A stretch of 64,000 nt of DNA from FEN-1191 sp964528845 (GCA_964528845.1 CAZGVE010000004.1:67942-131941); one strand, 5' to 3'; shown: positions 32,338 through 41,773, counted from the first letter of the stretch. The notes: generated by a model from the sequence alone, not told the origin. A program made the numbers and translations.

Positions 32338-33861
32338 TTGCCGCAGTCCCTCATGCCCAAGTCATTGTCCGCATATTTTGGTTGCTGGTTGACGCTGGTC
32401 GCCGGCTTCGCGAATGCAGCGGACATGAGCCTGGCCTCCGTCGGCACCGGCAGCAGCTCGATCAGCAGCGAGCTGCCCGACCTGGGCGGACCGGCCTATG
32501 CGATGGTCAGCCGCACCGATGAGACACAGATCGGGCGCATGGCGATGCACGAGCTGCGCGACCAGAACATGATCCTCGAGGACCCGGAAGTCAGCGACTA
32601 CATCCAGCAGCTCGGACTGCGGCTCGCGGTGCAGTCGCGCGATGATGATCAGGCCTTCAGCTACTACGTACTGCGCGAGCCGGTCGTGAATGCCTTCGCG
32701 ACCTTCGGCGGCATCATCTGCGTCAACAGCGGGCTGATCCTGCAGACCGAGGACGAGGCACAGCTCGCGAGCGTGCTCGCGCACGAGACCGGCCACGTGG
32801 TCCAGCGCCACATGGCGCGCGCACTGATGGCCGAGAGCCGCATGTCGATGACCACCCTGGCTGCAATGCTCGCCGCGGTACTGATCGGCGCCGCGGCCGG
32901 AGGCGGTGGGCAGGCCATCGAGGGCGCAATCGCGATGGGCCAGGGCATAGCCCTGCAGCAGAGCATCAACTACACGCGCGGCCAGGAAATCGAGGCGGAC
33001 GCGGTCGGCATCCAGTTACTGGCCGGCGCCGGCTACGATCCGCAGGAAATGGCAACGTTCTTCGAGACCCTGGCGCGGGTGGTCGGGCTCGCGGACGCCG
33101 ACATCCCGGCGCTGCTCAAGGACCACCCGGTCACCAGCGATCGCATCGCCACCGCACGTGTCGCGGCTTCCAAGCTACCCCGCCACCCGATGCAGCCCGA
33201 TTCGCTCGGCTATGCCTTCTTCAAGGAGCGCGTGCGCGTACTGGTCACTCCGCCCGAGGCGCACCTGGCGCAGTACTACGAGGGGCTGCGGCAGCGACGC
33301 GATCTCACCCCGGCGGAGCGCTACGGTGAAGCGCTGGTGGAGATTCAGGGCGGCGGTGCCGCGACCGCCGTGCGCACGCTCGCGGATCTGCAGGCCCAGT
33401 ATCCGCAGATGACGGTGCTGTATTCGGCGCTCGGACAGGCGCTCGCCGCTTCCGGGCAGCGCGACTACGCGCTGGCCCAGTTCCAACACTGGAACCGGCT
33501 ATTCCCGCGCAACGTGCCGATTACCGTGCGCTATGCAGAGACGCTGATGGAGACCGGCCAGCCGACGCAGGCACATGAGATCCTGCTCGATTTGTTCAAC
33601 AACATCGATCCATCCCCGGCCCAGATCCGACTCACGGCGCTGGCCGCCAGCGCGGCCGGCGATGCGGGCGACGCGTACTACTACATGTCCGAGTACGATC
33701 TGGCGGGCGGCGATCTGACACTGGCGAATCAGCAGCTCGAGCTGGCGCTGGCCGCACCGAACCTGACGACGATCCAGCGCCAGCGGTTTCGCGCCCGGCT
33801 CGAGGAAGTGCGCGGCTGGCTGCGCGAGCAGCAGCAGGCCCGCCGCACGCGCGGGAGCTAG
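32338..33861 (+). CDS. bepA: Periplasmic M48 metalloprotease / chaperone with TPR domain, BepA family
   Basis: A 507-residue exported zinc protease that supports assembly or removal of outer membrane proteins such as LptD. The zinc motif HETGH is at residues 149-153, with GQEIEADAVG later providing the third ligand. The C-terminal third is TPR-like. A signal peptide ends at FANA-AD near residue 28. The TTG start at 32338 is supported by GGAGG at 32328-32332 with 5 nt spacing. An ATG 15 bp later lacks that spacing. Confidence 0.9.
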   Translation: MPQSLMPKSLSAYFGCWLTLVAGFANAADMSLASVGTGSSSISSELPDLGGPAYAMVSRTDETQIGRMAMHELRDQNMILEDPEVSDYIQQLGLRLAVQSRDDDQAFSYYVLREPVVNAFATFGGIICVNSGLILQTEDEAQLASVLAHETGHVVQRHMARALMAESRMSMTTLAAMLAAVLIGAAAGGGGQAIEGAIAMGQGIALQQSINYTRGQEIEADAVGIQLLAGAGYDPQEMATFFETLARVVGLADADIPALLKDHPVTSDRIATARVAASKLPRHPMQPDSLGYAFFKERVRVLVTPPEAHLAQYYEGLRQRRDLTPAERYGEALVEIQGGGAATAVRTLADLQAQYPQMTVLYSALGQALAASGQRDYALAQFQHWNRLFPRNVPITVRYAETLMETGQPTQAHEILLDLFNNIDPSPAQIRLTALAASAAGDAGDAYYYMSEYDLAGGDLTLANQQLELALAAPNLTTIQRQRFRARLEEVRGWLREQQQARRTRGS

Positions 33862-33885
33862 CGCGGGCTGCTAGACTCACCAAGC

Positions 33886-34647
33886 ATGAGATTGCTTCAT
33901 CTGCCGGCGTTCATGGCCTGTGTGAGCGCACTGGGTGGCTGTGCCACGCTGCCGCCCGGTCACCAACCCGATGCACGTGACCGCTTCGAGCGGATGAACC
34001 GCTCGATCTATGCGTTCAACGTCACCTTCGACCGCGCCATCCTGCATCCGGCCGCGAAGGGCTACGTCAAGATCACGCCGACGCCGGTACGCCGCAGTGT
34101 CAGCAATTTCCTGAGCAACCTTGCCTATCCGCGCACCATCATCAACGATGCGCTGCAGGGGAAGTTCCGTGACGCAGCCAACGATGTCGCGCGCCTGCTG
34201 ATGAATTCGGTCATCGGCATTGGCGGTCTGTTCGACCCGGCGAGCCGCGCGGGGCTGGACCGTCACGTCGAGGATTTCGGACTCACACTTGGCCATTGGG
34301 GCGTCGGCAATGGTCCGTTCGTGATGCTGCCGTTCCTCGGGCCCTCTTCGGTCCGGGATACCGTCGGGCTGATCCCGGATGAGGCCACGTATCCCAGCTG
34401 GTACATCTCCAATCCGTACGCGACTTGGAGTCTGTTCGTCGTCAACGCCATCGATATCCGCGTGTCCTTGTTCCCGACCGACAAGCCGATCGCAAGCGCG
34501 TACGATCCGTATGCATTCGTGCGCAATGCCTATCTGCAGCATCGCGACTATCTCGTTCATGGCGACAACGCGGCCAGCGACGCGCCGCCCGAGGATCCGG
34601 ACTCGACGCCCCCGGACCTACCGCCGGCGACACCCGCGGCGCATTAG
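33886..34647 (+). CDS. mlaA: Outer membrane phospholipid-trafficking lipoprotein MlaA (VacJ)
   Basis: A 253-residue lipoprotein, with lipobox LGGC at residues 16-19. The conserved body runs from DRFERMNRSIYAFN through GLFDPASRAGL, DFGLTLGHWGVGNGPFVMLPFLGPSSVRD (described by its ends) and VNAIDIR. It removes misplaced phospholipid from the outer leaflet and passes it to MlaC. The last 25 residues are Pro/Asp-rich and probably unstructured. It faces mlaB with 20 bp between stops, so the whole Mla pathway lies here on both strands. Confidence 0.96.
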   Translation: MRLLHLPAFMACVSALGGCATLPPGHQPDARDRFERMNRSIYAFNVTFDRAILHPAAKGYVKITPTPVRRSVSNFLSNLAYPRTIINDALQGKFRDAANDVARLLMNSVIGIGGLFDPASRAGLDRHVEDFGLTLGHWGVGNGPFVMLPFLGPSSVRDTVGLIPDEATYPSWYISNPYATWSLFVVNAIDIRVSLFPTDKPIASAYDPYAFVRNAYLQHRDYLVHGDNAASDAPPEDPDSTPPDLPPATPAAH

Positions 34648-34667
34648 CCGGCGCACTGGAATCTCAT

Positions 34668-34994
34668 TCAGGGGCTGATCAGCGCCTCGACTTCGCTCAG
34701 CGCGGCCAGGGCGCGCAGCGCTTCGGGCAGCCCGACGTAGCGCAGCGTGCAGCCCTGCGCACGGGCGAGCGCGAGCCAGTCGATCAGCAGCGCCAGTCCG
34801 GCGCTGTCGGCGGCCGGCACCCCCTGCAGATCGATCGTCACCGCTGCGCCGCGCACCAGCAGCGCGAGACCGGACGGCCGCAGCCCCGGCACGCTATCGA
34901 AGGTCAGCGGGCCGTTCAGACGCCAGGTGCCGGTGCCGGCAGCCACGAACGCGCTGGCCGCCACCAGCGGCGGAACTGCCCCCTGCCCGGCCAC
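34668..34994 (-). CDS. mlaB: STAS-domain protein MlaB
   Basis: A 108-residue STAS protein that binds MlaF and supports the MlaFEDB transporter. The DLQGVPAADSAGLALLIDW segment, with the conserved Ser, is near residues 55-74. It follows mlaC by 3 bp at the end of the mlaFEDCB operon. Identification relies partly on position, as MlaB sequences vary. Confidence 0.88.
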   Translation of the reverse strand: MAGQGAVPPLVAASAFVAAGTGTWRLNGPLTFDSVPGLRPSGLALLVRGAAVTIDLQGVPAADSAGLALLIDWLALARAQGCTLRYVGLPEALRALAALSEVEALISP

Positions 34995-34997
34995 GGA

Positions 34998-35705
34998 CTA
35001 GCCTTTGCCCGGTGCGGCTTTGCCACCGCCCGGTTTGGCTCCGGATTCCAGCTTCGCAATGACCGCGTCCAGGCCCTCTTGGTCGATCTGCGCTCCAAAA
35101 TCATCGCGAAAGCTCTTGACGTAGCTGATGCCTTCTACGGCCAGGTCCCAGGCCTTCCAGCCCGCATCGGTATGCCGCAGGCTGTAGTTGACCGCAACGT
35201 TCGATCCGTCGTCCTTGCGGATCTGGGTGCGGACCGTGGCGTTCGGCGCCGCCGGATCCCCGGTATAGGGCAGCACCTTGAGGCGGTCGCCGGTGAAGTC
35301 GACCAGCGCGTCGCCATAGTTATCGAGCAGGGACTTGTAGAACGCCGCGATGAAGCGCGTCCGCTGCTCGGGGGTGGCCACGGTCCAGTGCCGGCCGAGT
35401 ACCAGTCGGGCGGAGTATTCGGTATCGAAATGCGGTAGCAATACCTGATCGACCAGCTGGTGGACCCGAGCCGGGTCCTTGCGGTACTCGGCGCGGTGCG
35501 CTTCCAGTTCCTTCAGGATCGTAGCGGCGGTGGTCTGCACCAGCTGGGCCGGTCCGCTGGCATCGACCTGGGAGTCGAGGCTGGCGGCCGGCCCGGACGG
35601 CGCCGCTGCCGCGACGCTGCCTGGCGCGTGCGCCCAGCCCAACGCGAGGACCACGACCAGAACCAGGCCTTGGGCGCGGGTGCGGCGCAAGTTTTTCATC
35701 TGCAT
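34998..35705 (-). CDS. mlaC: Periplasmic phospholipid-binding protein MlaC
   Basis: A 235-residue exported protein that ferries phospholipid between MlaA and the inner membrane transporter. A signal peptide covers about residues 1-33. The body has the MlaC pattern DQVLLPHFDTEYSARLVLGRHW and later TRFIAAFYKSLLDNYGDAL (both by their ends). The ATG at 35705 lies 7 bp after mlaD. Another ATG two codons on is possible. The C-terminus is Lys/Gly/Pro-rich. Confidence 0.93.
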   Translation of the reverse strand: MQMKNLRRTRAQGLVLVVVLALGWAHAPGSVAAAAPSGPAASLDSQVDASGPAQLVQTTAATILKELEAHRAEYRKDPARVHQLVDQVLLPHFDTEYSARLVLGRHWTVATPEQRTRFIAAFYKSLLDNYGDALVDFTGDRLKVLPYTGDPAAPNATVRTQIRKDDGSNVAVNYSLRHTDAGWKAWDLAVEGISYVKSFRDDFGAQIDQEGLDAVIAKLESGAKPGGGKAAPGKG

Positions 35706-35712
35706 GGGCGTC

Positions 35713-36213
35713 TCACTTGGCATCGCTGCCATTGCCTGAATCCTTCTTGCCGGCGGTATTGGCGAAGAACTTGTTGATCAGGTTCTCCAGCACCAGCGCG
35801 GATTGGGTCAGCTGGATTTCGCTGCCCGCGTGCAGGAAGCTGTCGGATCCGCCGGCGGTCACCCCGACATAGTTGGCGCCGAGCAGCCCGGAGGTCTGGA
35901 TCGCCGCGTCGCTGTCGTCCGGGATGCGGGAATAGTGGCGATCGATCGCGAGACTCACCACAGCCTTGTACTCGTTGCCGTCAAAGCCGATGCCCTGCAC
36001 GCTGCCGATACGTACTCCCGCCATGGTCACGGGAGCGCCGACCTTCAGCCCACCGATGTCCTCGAACTTGGCCTTGACCGTGTAACTTTCGGCCGCGCGG
36101 CGCAGCTGCAGTCCGCTGCCCGGCAGCTGCGTGGTCAGGAATCCGAGTGCCGCGAAACCCAGCAGCACGAACAGTCCGGTGCCGAGTTCAATTGTCCGTT
36201 GCGCCTGCGCCAT
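35713..36213 (-). CDS. mlaD: MCE-domain lipid transport protein MlaD
   Basis: A 166-residue inner-membrane protein with one N-terminal membrane helix (about residues 8-28) and an MCE domain (about 38-120, including GLKVGAPVTMAGVRIG). It forms the periplasmic ring of the MlaFEDB complex. The tail KKDSGNGSDAK is hydrophilic. It sits between mlaE and mlaC in the conserved order. Confidence 0.95.
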   Translation of the reverse strand: MAQAQRTIELGTGLFVLLGFAALGFLTTQLPGSGLQLRRAAESYTVKAKFEDIGGLKVGAPVTMAGVRIGSVQGIGFDGNEYKAVVSLAIDRHYSRIPDDSDAAIQTSGLLGANYVGVTAGGSDSFLHAGSEIQLTQSALVLENLINKFFANTAGKKDSGNGSDAK

Positions 36214-36235
36214 GGTTCACTCCTGCCTGAAGACT

Positions 36236-37021
36236 CTACAGAAACGCCGCCGTCAGCATGTAGTCAAGCAGCAGTATCAGCACGGCGGAAGTTACGACGG
36301 TGCGCGTGGTCGCCAGTCCTACGCCCTCGGCCGTGGCTTCGGCGTGGTAGCCCTCATAGACCGCGATCAGGCTGCACGCGACGCCGAAGACCAGGCTCTT
36401 GACCACGCCTTCCTTTACGTCCGCGAGACCCACGGCTCCCTGCATCTGTGACCAGAAAGTCCCCGGCTGGATTCCCATCATCGTGACGCCCACGAGCTGC
36501 GAGCCATAGATGCCGATGCAGTTGAAGATCGCACTCAGCAGGGGCATCGCGATCACGCCGCCCAGGAACCGCGGCGCCACGACCCGGCGCACTGGATCGA
36601 CGGCCATCATCTCCATTGCCGCGAGCTGGTCGGTCGCCTTCATCAGCCCGATTTCCGCGGTCAGCGCGGTTCCTGCCCGGCCGGCAAACAGCAGCGCGGT
36701 GAGCACTGGCCCCAGCTCGCGAATGAGGCTCAGAGCCGCGGCCACGCCGAGCGCGGATTCGGAGCCGAAGCGCTGCAGCAGATCATAACCCTGCAGCCCA
36801 AGCACCATCCCCACGAACAGCCCGCACAGCATGATGATGCTGAGCGAGCGGGCGCCCGCGTTGTATACCTGCACGATCGTGAAGCGCGGCCGCGCCAGCG
36901 CGGGCACGCACGCACCGAGCACACGCAGCAGGAACAGGGTAATCGCCCCGCACTGCGTGATTCCGCGCAGCAGCGGCCGCAGCAGCGTCGGCGTCGGTCG
37001 GGTGGTGTCCTGCATCGTCAC
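36236..37021 (-). CDS. mlaE: Phospholipid ABC transporter permease MlaE
   Basis: A 261-residue permease with about five membrane segments. The MlaE signature region includes LIRELGPVLTALLFAGRAGTALTAEIG (by its ends) and EMMAVDPVRRVVAPRF near residues 140-155. It pairs with the MlaF ATPase. The ATG at 37021 lies 5 bp after mlaF. A second in-frame ATG two codons downstream is equally possible. Confidence 0.96.
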   Translation of the reverse strand: MTMQDTTRPTPTLLRPLLRGITQCGAITLFLLRVLGACVPALARPRFTIVQVYNAGARSLSIIMLCGLFVGMVLGLQGYDLLQRFGSESALGVAAALSLIRELGPVLTALLFAGRAGTALTAEIGLMKATDQLAAMEMMAVDPVRRVVAPRFLGGVIAMPLLSAIFNCIGIYGSQLVGVTMMGIQPGTFWSQMQGAVGLADVKEGVVKSLVFGVACSLIAVYEGYHAEATAEGVGLATTRTVVTSAVLILLLDYMLTAAFL

Positions 37022-37026
37022 AGGCG

Positions 37027-37869
37027 CTACCGCGCGCGCCCGGGCTGCTCGAGCAGCTGTTCGAAGTAGTCGCCGGCCGGGTAATGGAACGGCACCGGCC
37101 CGTCAGGCGCACCGCTCATGAACTGCTTGACGACCGCCGAGGGCTCGGCGGCCAGCTGTGCCGGACTGCCCTCCGCCACCACCCGGCCTTCCGAGAGCAG
37201 ATAGCTGTAGTCGGCGATCGCGCCGATCTCGTGCACATCGTGGGAGACGATCACACTGGTGATGCGCAGTGTGCGGTTCAGCGACTGGATCAGCCGGACG
37301 ATCACTCCCATCGATATCGGATCGAGGCCGACGAAGGGCTCATCGTAGATCAGCAGTTCCGGGTCCATCACGATCGCACGCGCGAGCGCTACGCGCCGCG
37401 CCATGCCGCCGGAGAGTTCGGCCGGACTGAGGCCGGCCGCGCCGCGCAGGCCTACCGCCTGCAGCTTCATCAGCACCAGTTCGCGCAGCACGCTCTCGGG
37501 CAGGCGCTTGTGCTCACGCACCGGGAACGCGACGTTTTCGAAGACCGAAAGGTCGGTCAGCAGCGCACCGTTCTGGAACAGCATGCCGACGCGCTGCCGC
37601 AACCCGTAGAGCTGGGCGCGACCCAGCGTGGCGACCTGCTTGCCGAACACGCCGACATTGCCGGTGTTCGCGCTGATCTGGCCCATGATCAGTCGCAGCA
37701 GCGTCGTCTTGCCGGTACCGGAAGGTCCCATGACGGCCGTGATCGTGCCCCGGCGCACGCGCACGTTCAGTCCTTCGAAGATGCTGCGCTGGCCGATGCG
37801 GTAGTGCACGTCCTGCACTTCGACGACCGTTTCCGCGTCGGCCGAGTCCGCGAGCGGTGCGTCCTGCAT
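37027..37869 (-). CDS. mlaF: Phospholipid ABC transporter ATPase MlaF
   Basis: A 280-residue ABC ATPase. Walker A GPSGTGKTT lies near residue 50, signature LSGGMARR near 150 and Walker B LLIYDEPFVGLD near 170, followed by the D-loop and VSHD. It powers the Mla transporter. The ATG at 37869 gives a normal N-terminus; the frame stays open further upstream but overlaps the aldolase gene. It starts 37 bp after the aldolase stop on the same strand. Confidence 0.95.
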   Translation of the reverse strand: MQDAPLADSADAETVVEVQDVHYRIGQRSIFEGLNVRVRRGTITAVMGPSGTGKTTLLRLIMGQISANTGNVGVFGKQVATLGRAQLYGLRQRVGMLFQNGALLTDLSVFENVAFPVREHKRLPESVLRELVLMKLQAVGLRGAAGLSPAELSGGMARRVALARAIVMDPELLIYDEPFVGLDPISMGVIVRLIQSLNRTLRITSVIVSHDVHEIGAIADYSYLLSEGRVVAEGSPAQLAAEPSAVVKQFMSGAPDGPVPFHYPAGDYFEQLLEQPGRAR

Positions 37870-37906
37870 GGGGTCCGTCAGCGCAGCCCCGCGCGCGGCG
37901 GAGGCG

Positions 37907-38929
37907 TCACGCCGTGCGCAATTCCGCGCCCGGCCGGTATGCGCCGGAGCGCGCCAGACCATTGAGCCGCGCCCATTTGTGGAACGCCTGCTCGCCGGCC
38001 GCGAGGTTGCCCGGCTTGCCGCCCCACGCGCTCAGGGCCTCATCCTGCAGCGCACGGCCGTAGCTGAACGAGAGCTGCCACGGCAATGGACCCGCGCCGT
38101 TCATCAACGACAGATGCAGGGTCGCGTCAGCCGCGGATTGTCCGCCGGAGAGGAACATGATTCCGGGAACCGCCGCCGGCACGCAGCGCCGCAGCACGCG
38201 CAACGTCGCCGCCGCCACCTGTTCGGGGCGCGACTGCACCGGCGATTTCTTACCCGCGATGATCATGTTCGGCTTGAGGATGATGCCTTCCAGGTGCACG
38301 CGGTGGGCCGCAAGCTGTCCGAACACCTCGCCCAGCACGATGCTGGTGATCTCCTCACAGCGCTCGAGGGTGTGCGCACCGTCCATCAGCACTTCCGGCT
38401 CGACGATCGGCACGATGTTCTGTTCCTGGCACAGCGCTGCGTAGCGCGCGAGCGCGTGTGCGTTGGCCTCGATGGCAAACCGGGTCGGGATGCCGGCACC
38501 TATATCGATGACCGCGCGCCACTTGGCGAAGCGGGCGCCGAGCCCGTAGTACTCGGCCAGCCGTTCGCGCAGCCCGTCCAGGCCCTCGGTGATGGTCTCA
38601 CCGGGGAACCCGGCCAGGGGCTTGGCGCCCGTGTCGACCTTGATTCCCGGGATGATGCCGAGCCCCGCGAGGTAGGCGGGAAACGGCACACCCGCCTGCG
38701 TCTGCTGGCGGATTGTCTCGTCGTAGAGGATCACCCCACTGATCCACTGCGCGACGCCGGGCGTCGCGAACAGCATCTGGCGGTAGTTGCGCCGGTGCTC
38801 GGCGGTCGATTCCAGCCCAATCTTCGCGAATCGCTTGCCGATCGTCGAGGTGCTCTCGTCGGCTGCCAGCAGTCCCTTGTCCTTCGCCACCATCGCGGTG
38901 GCGATGCTCTCCAGATCGCTTAGACTCAT
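37907..38929 (-). CDS. Class I fructose-bisphosphate aldolase
   Basis: A 340-residue class I aldolase, metal-independent, cleaving fructose 1,6-bisphosphate in glycolysis or running in reverse in gluconeogenesis. Conserved parts are KGLLAADESTSTIGKRF near residues 17-33, WRAVIDIG near 147 and the Schiff-base lysine in EGIILKPNMI near 230. The ATG at 38929 gives the family start. The gene is divergent from the Rrf2 regulator and upstream of mlaF on its own strand. Confidence 0.95.
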   Translation of the reverse strand: MSLSDLESIATAMVAKDKGLLAADESTSTIGKRFAKIGLESTAEHRRNYRQMLFATPGVAQWISGVILYDETIRQQTQAGVPFPAYLAGLGIIPGIKVDTGAKPLAGFPGETITEGLDGLRERLAEYYGLGARFAKWRAVIDIGAGIPTRFAIEANAHALARYAALCQEQNIVPIVEPEVLMDGAHTLERCEEITSIVLGEVFGQLAAHRVHLEGIILKPNMIIAGKKSPVQSRPEQVAAATLRVLRRCVPAAVPGIMFLSGGQSAADATLHLSLMNGAGPLPWQLSFSYGRALQDEALSAWGGKPGNLAAGEQAFHKWARLNGLARSGAYRPGAELRTA

Positions 38930-39018
38930 CGCTCGGGGTACTCCTCGGGTGGGGCGCGAGCATACCAAAACCGCACGGCGTCGGGCGCCATGCCGCGGCG
39001 GGTGTGTCGGCCGGCACT

Positions 39019-39051
39019 TTGATCTTGGGACCAATATAGAACTAAAATAGT
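39019..39051 (+). promoter_or_regulatory. Promoter and putative Rrf2 operator of the suf operon
   Basis: TTGATC (39019-39024) and TAAAAT (39043-39048) are 18 bp apart. The -10 is embedded in the palindrome ACTA-AAA-TAGT (39041-39051), and a wider inverted repeat TGGGAC / GTCCCA spans 39026-39055. The Shine-Dalgarno AGGAG is at 39061-39065. Autoregulation of the Rrf2-type gene through this site is the natural reading but is inferred. Confidence 0.55.
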
Positions 39052-39069
39052 CCCAGATAGAGGAGTACC

Positions 39070-39564
39070 GTGTTGCGGATCAGCAAACTCACCGACTACG
39101 CGACCCTGATTCTGGCGCGACTCGCTGCCCAGCCTGAGCGGCGCTGCACTGCCGCGCAGATCGCCAACGATACGCATCTGGCCCCGCCCACCGTATCGAA
39201 GCTGCTCAAACAGCTGCATCGGCAGGGCATGGTGGCGTCGACTCGCGGACCGTCCGGAGGCTACCTGCTCGCCCGGCCGGCCGCCGAGATCACGGCCGTC
39301 GACATTCTCGACGCGATGGAGGGGCCGGTCGCGCTGACCGAATGCTCCTCGCCCGACAGCCATTGCGGCATCGAGCACAGCTGCCTCGTTGCCGGTCCCT
39401 GGCAGCGCATCAACGTCGCGGTACGCCGCTCGCTGCAGGAGATCACGCTGCTCGAACTGGCCGGGATCGCCGGCGTCGCTGCGCGCAGCGCGGCGCCGGA
39501 ACGGGCCGTGCCGGTCACGCTCGGCACGCTCGGCATGCGCGGCCTGAAGCGGGAGCGGCTGTGA
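39070..39564 (+). CDS. Rrf2-family iron-sulfur regulator of the SUF operon
   Basis: A 164-residue winged-helix regulator of the IscR/SufR-like Rrf2 family. The helix-turn-helix is residues about 25-50, and three cysteines in CSSPDSHCGIEHSC (near 90-105, spacing C-x6-C-x5-C) can hold an Fe-S cluster. It starts with GTG at 39070 behind AGGAG. It overlaps sufB by 4 bp (GTGA), so sensor and machinery are co-expressed. Repression by the cluster-bound form is expected from the family. Confidence 0.92.
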   Translation: MLRISKLTDYATLILARLAAQPERRCTAAQIANDTHLAPPTVSKLLKQLHRQGMVASTRGPSGGYLLARPAAEITAVDILDAMEGPVALTECSSPDSHCGIEHSCLVAGPWQRINVAVRRSLQEITLLELAGIAGVAARSAAPERAVPVTLGTLGMRGLKRERL

Positions 39565-41003
39565 GCACTGCCGGCATCAACGAACTGGTCGGCCGCAGCT
39601 ACCGCCACGGCTTCGTCACCGATATCGAAAGCGATACGGTCGCGCCGGGGCTGGACGAAGGCGTCGTGCGGCTGATCTCGCGCAAGAAGCAGGAGCCCCA
39701 GTTCCTGCTCGACTGGCGGCTGCGCGCGCTGCGCCACTGGCAGGGCATGCGCGAGCCGCACTGGGGCCACCTGCGTTACGAACCGATCGACTATGGCGCG
39801 ATCTCGTACTACTCGGCGCCCAAGCAGCGTACCGATGGCCCGAAGAGCCTCGCAGACGTCGACCCGAAGCTGCTGGCGACCTATGACAAGCTGGGAGTGC
39901 CGCTGCACGAGCGGGCCCGGCTCGCCGGCGTCGCGGTCGACGCGGTATTCGACAGCGTATCGGTCGCGACCACGTTCAAGGAACGACTGGCGGCCGCCGG
40001 TGTCGTGTTCTGTCCGTTCTCGGAGGCCGTGCAGCGGCATCCCGAATTGCTCGAACGCTACCTCGGCTCGGTCGTGCCCTACACTGACAACTTCTTCGCG
40101 GCGCTGAATTCCGCGGTATTCACCGACGGCTCGTTCGTCTACATACCTCCCGGCGTGCGCTGCCCGATGGAGCTCTCGACCTACTTCCGCATCAACGCGG
40201 CCAAGACCGGTCAGTTCGAACGCACGCTGATCATTGCCGATGCCGGCAGCCACGTGAGCTACCTGGAGGGCTGCACCGCGCCGATGCGCGACGAGAACCA
40301 GCTGCACGCCGCCGTGGTCGAACTGATCGCGCACGATGATGCGCAGATCAAGTACTCCACGGTGCAGAACTGGTACCCGGGCGACGAGCAGGGACGCGGC
40401 GGGATCTACAATTTCGTGACCAAGCGCGGGGAATGCCGGGGGCGCAACGCGCGCATCTCCTGGACCCAGGTCGAGACCGGCTCGGCGATCACGTGGAAAT
40501 ACCCCAGCTGCATCCTGCGCGGCGAGAACTCGATCGGCGAGTTCTACTCCGTGGCTACCACCAACCATTACCAGCAGGCGGACACCGGCACCAAGATGAT
40601 CCACATCGGCGCCAATACGCGCAGCACGATCATCTCCAAGGGAATCTCCGCCGGTCATGGGCAGAATGCCTACCGCGGCCTGGTCAAGATCCTGCCCACC
40701 GCCCGCGGTGCGCGCAATTTCACCCAGTGCGATTCGCTGCTGCTCGGGCCGGAATGCGGCGCCCACACCTATCCATACCTCGAAGTGCGCAACAGCACCG
40801 CGATCGTGGAGCACGAGGCGAGCACCTCGCGCATCAGCGAGGAGCAGCTGTTCTATTGCCGGCAGCGCGGCATCGGCGCCGAGGACGCGGTGAACATGAT
40901 TGTCAGCGGCTTCTGCCGCACCGTCTTCAAGGAGCTGCCGATGGAGTTTGCGGTCGAAGCGCAGAACCTGCTGAGCGTGAGCCTGGAAGGAGCTGTAGGG
41001 TGA
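39561..41003 (+). CDS. sufB: Fe-S cluster scaffold subunit SufB
   Basis: A 480-residue beta-helical subunit of the SufBCD scaffold, on which Fe-S clusters are built. Typical parts are EPEFLLDWRLRA-like text near residue 40, the core YIPPGVRCPMELSTYFRIN (by its ends) near 195 and the C-terminal EEQLFYCRQRGI. The start is GTG at 39561, overlapping the regulator stop. sufC overlaps its stop in turn. Confidence 0.97.
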   Translation: MSTAGINELVGRSYRHGFVTDIESDTVAPGLDEGVVRLISRKKQEPQFLLDWRLRALRHWQGMREPHWGHLRYEPIDYGAISYYSAPKQRTDGPKSLADVDPKLLATYDKLGVPLHERARLAGVAVDAVFDSVSVATTFKERLAAAGVVFCPFSEAVQRHPELLERYLGSVVPYTDNFFAALNSAVFTDGSFVYIPPGVRCPMELSTYFRINAAKTGQFERTLIIADAGSHVSYLEGCTAPMRDENQLHAAVVELIAHDDAQIKYSTVQNWYPGDEQGRGGIYNFVTKRGECRGRNARISWTQVETGSAITWKYPSCILRGENSIGEFYSVATTNHYQQADTGTKMIHIGANTRSTIISKGISAGHGQNAYRGLVKILPTARGARNFTQCDSLLLGPECGAHTYPYLEVRNSTAIVEHEASTSRISEEQLFYCRQRGIGAEDAVNMIVSGFCRTVFKELPMEFAVEAQNLLSVSLEGAVG

Positions 41004-41764
41004 ACGCGCCGCTGCTCGAGATTCGTGATCTCGCGGCCCAGGTCGGCGGCCAGCCGGTGCTGCGCGGCATCTCGCTCAGCGTCGGGCGCGGCGAGGTGCA
41101 CGCGATCATGGGTCCGAACGGCTCGGGCAAGAGCACGCTGGCGCACGTGCTGGCGGGCAAACCCGGCTATGAGATCACTGCCGGCAGCGTACGCTTCGAC
41201 GGTCATGACCTGCTGGCACTCGCACCGGAGGAGCGCGCGCGGGCCGGGCTGTTCCTCGGCTTCCAGTACCCGGTGGAAATTCCGGGGGTCAACAATGCCT
41301 ACCTGCTGAAGGCTGCGGCCAATGCCGCGCGCCGCGAACGCGGGCTGCCCGAGCTCGACGCCTTCGAATTCCTGGCGCTGGTGCGCGGCAAGATGGCGCT
41401 GATGCAGATCGACGAGAGCTTTCTCGGCCGGGGCGTCAATGAGGGCTTCTCCGGTGGGGAGAAGAAGCGCAACGAGATCCTGCAGATGCTGGTGCTCGAA
41501 CCCAGGCTGGCGCTGCTCGATGAAACCGACTCGGGCCTCGATATAGACGCGCTGAAGGTCGTCGCCCATGGCGTCAACTCGTTGCGGGCGGCAGACCGCT
41601 CGATCGTGCTCGTGACGCATTACCAGCGACTGCTCGAGCACATCGTGCCCGACTTCGTCCACGTGCTGGTGCGCGGGCGGATTGCGCACAGCGGGGATCG
41701 CAGCCTGGCGCTCGAGCTCGAGCGCCGCGGCTATGACTGGATCGGCGAGCCGGCCGCGGCCTGA
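41000..41764 (+). CDS. sufC: Fe-S assembly ATPase SufC
   Basis: A 254-residue ABC-type ATPase that drives the SufBCD complex. Walker A GPNGSGKST is near residue 39, the SufC-type signature FSGGEKKRNE near 150, and Walker B LLDETDSGLD near 171. The GTG start at 41000 overlaps the sufB stop. It is followed by sufD after 9 bp. Confidence 0.97.
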   Translation: MNAPLLEIRDLAAQVGGQPVLRGISLSVGRGEVHAIMGPNGSGKSTLAHVLAGKPGYEITAGSVRFDGHDLLALAPEERARAGLFLGFQYPVEIPGVNNAYLLKAAANAARRERGLPELDAFEFLALVRGKMALMQIDESFLGRGVNEGFSGGEKKRNEILQMLVLEPRLALLDETDSGLDIDALKVVAHGVNSLRAADRSIVLVTHYQRLLEHIVPDFVHVLVRGRIAHSGDRSLALELERRGYDWIGEPAAA

Positions 41765-41773
41765 GGCGTCCCG

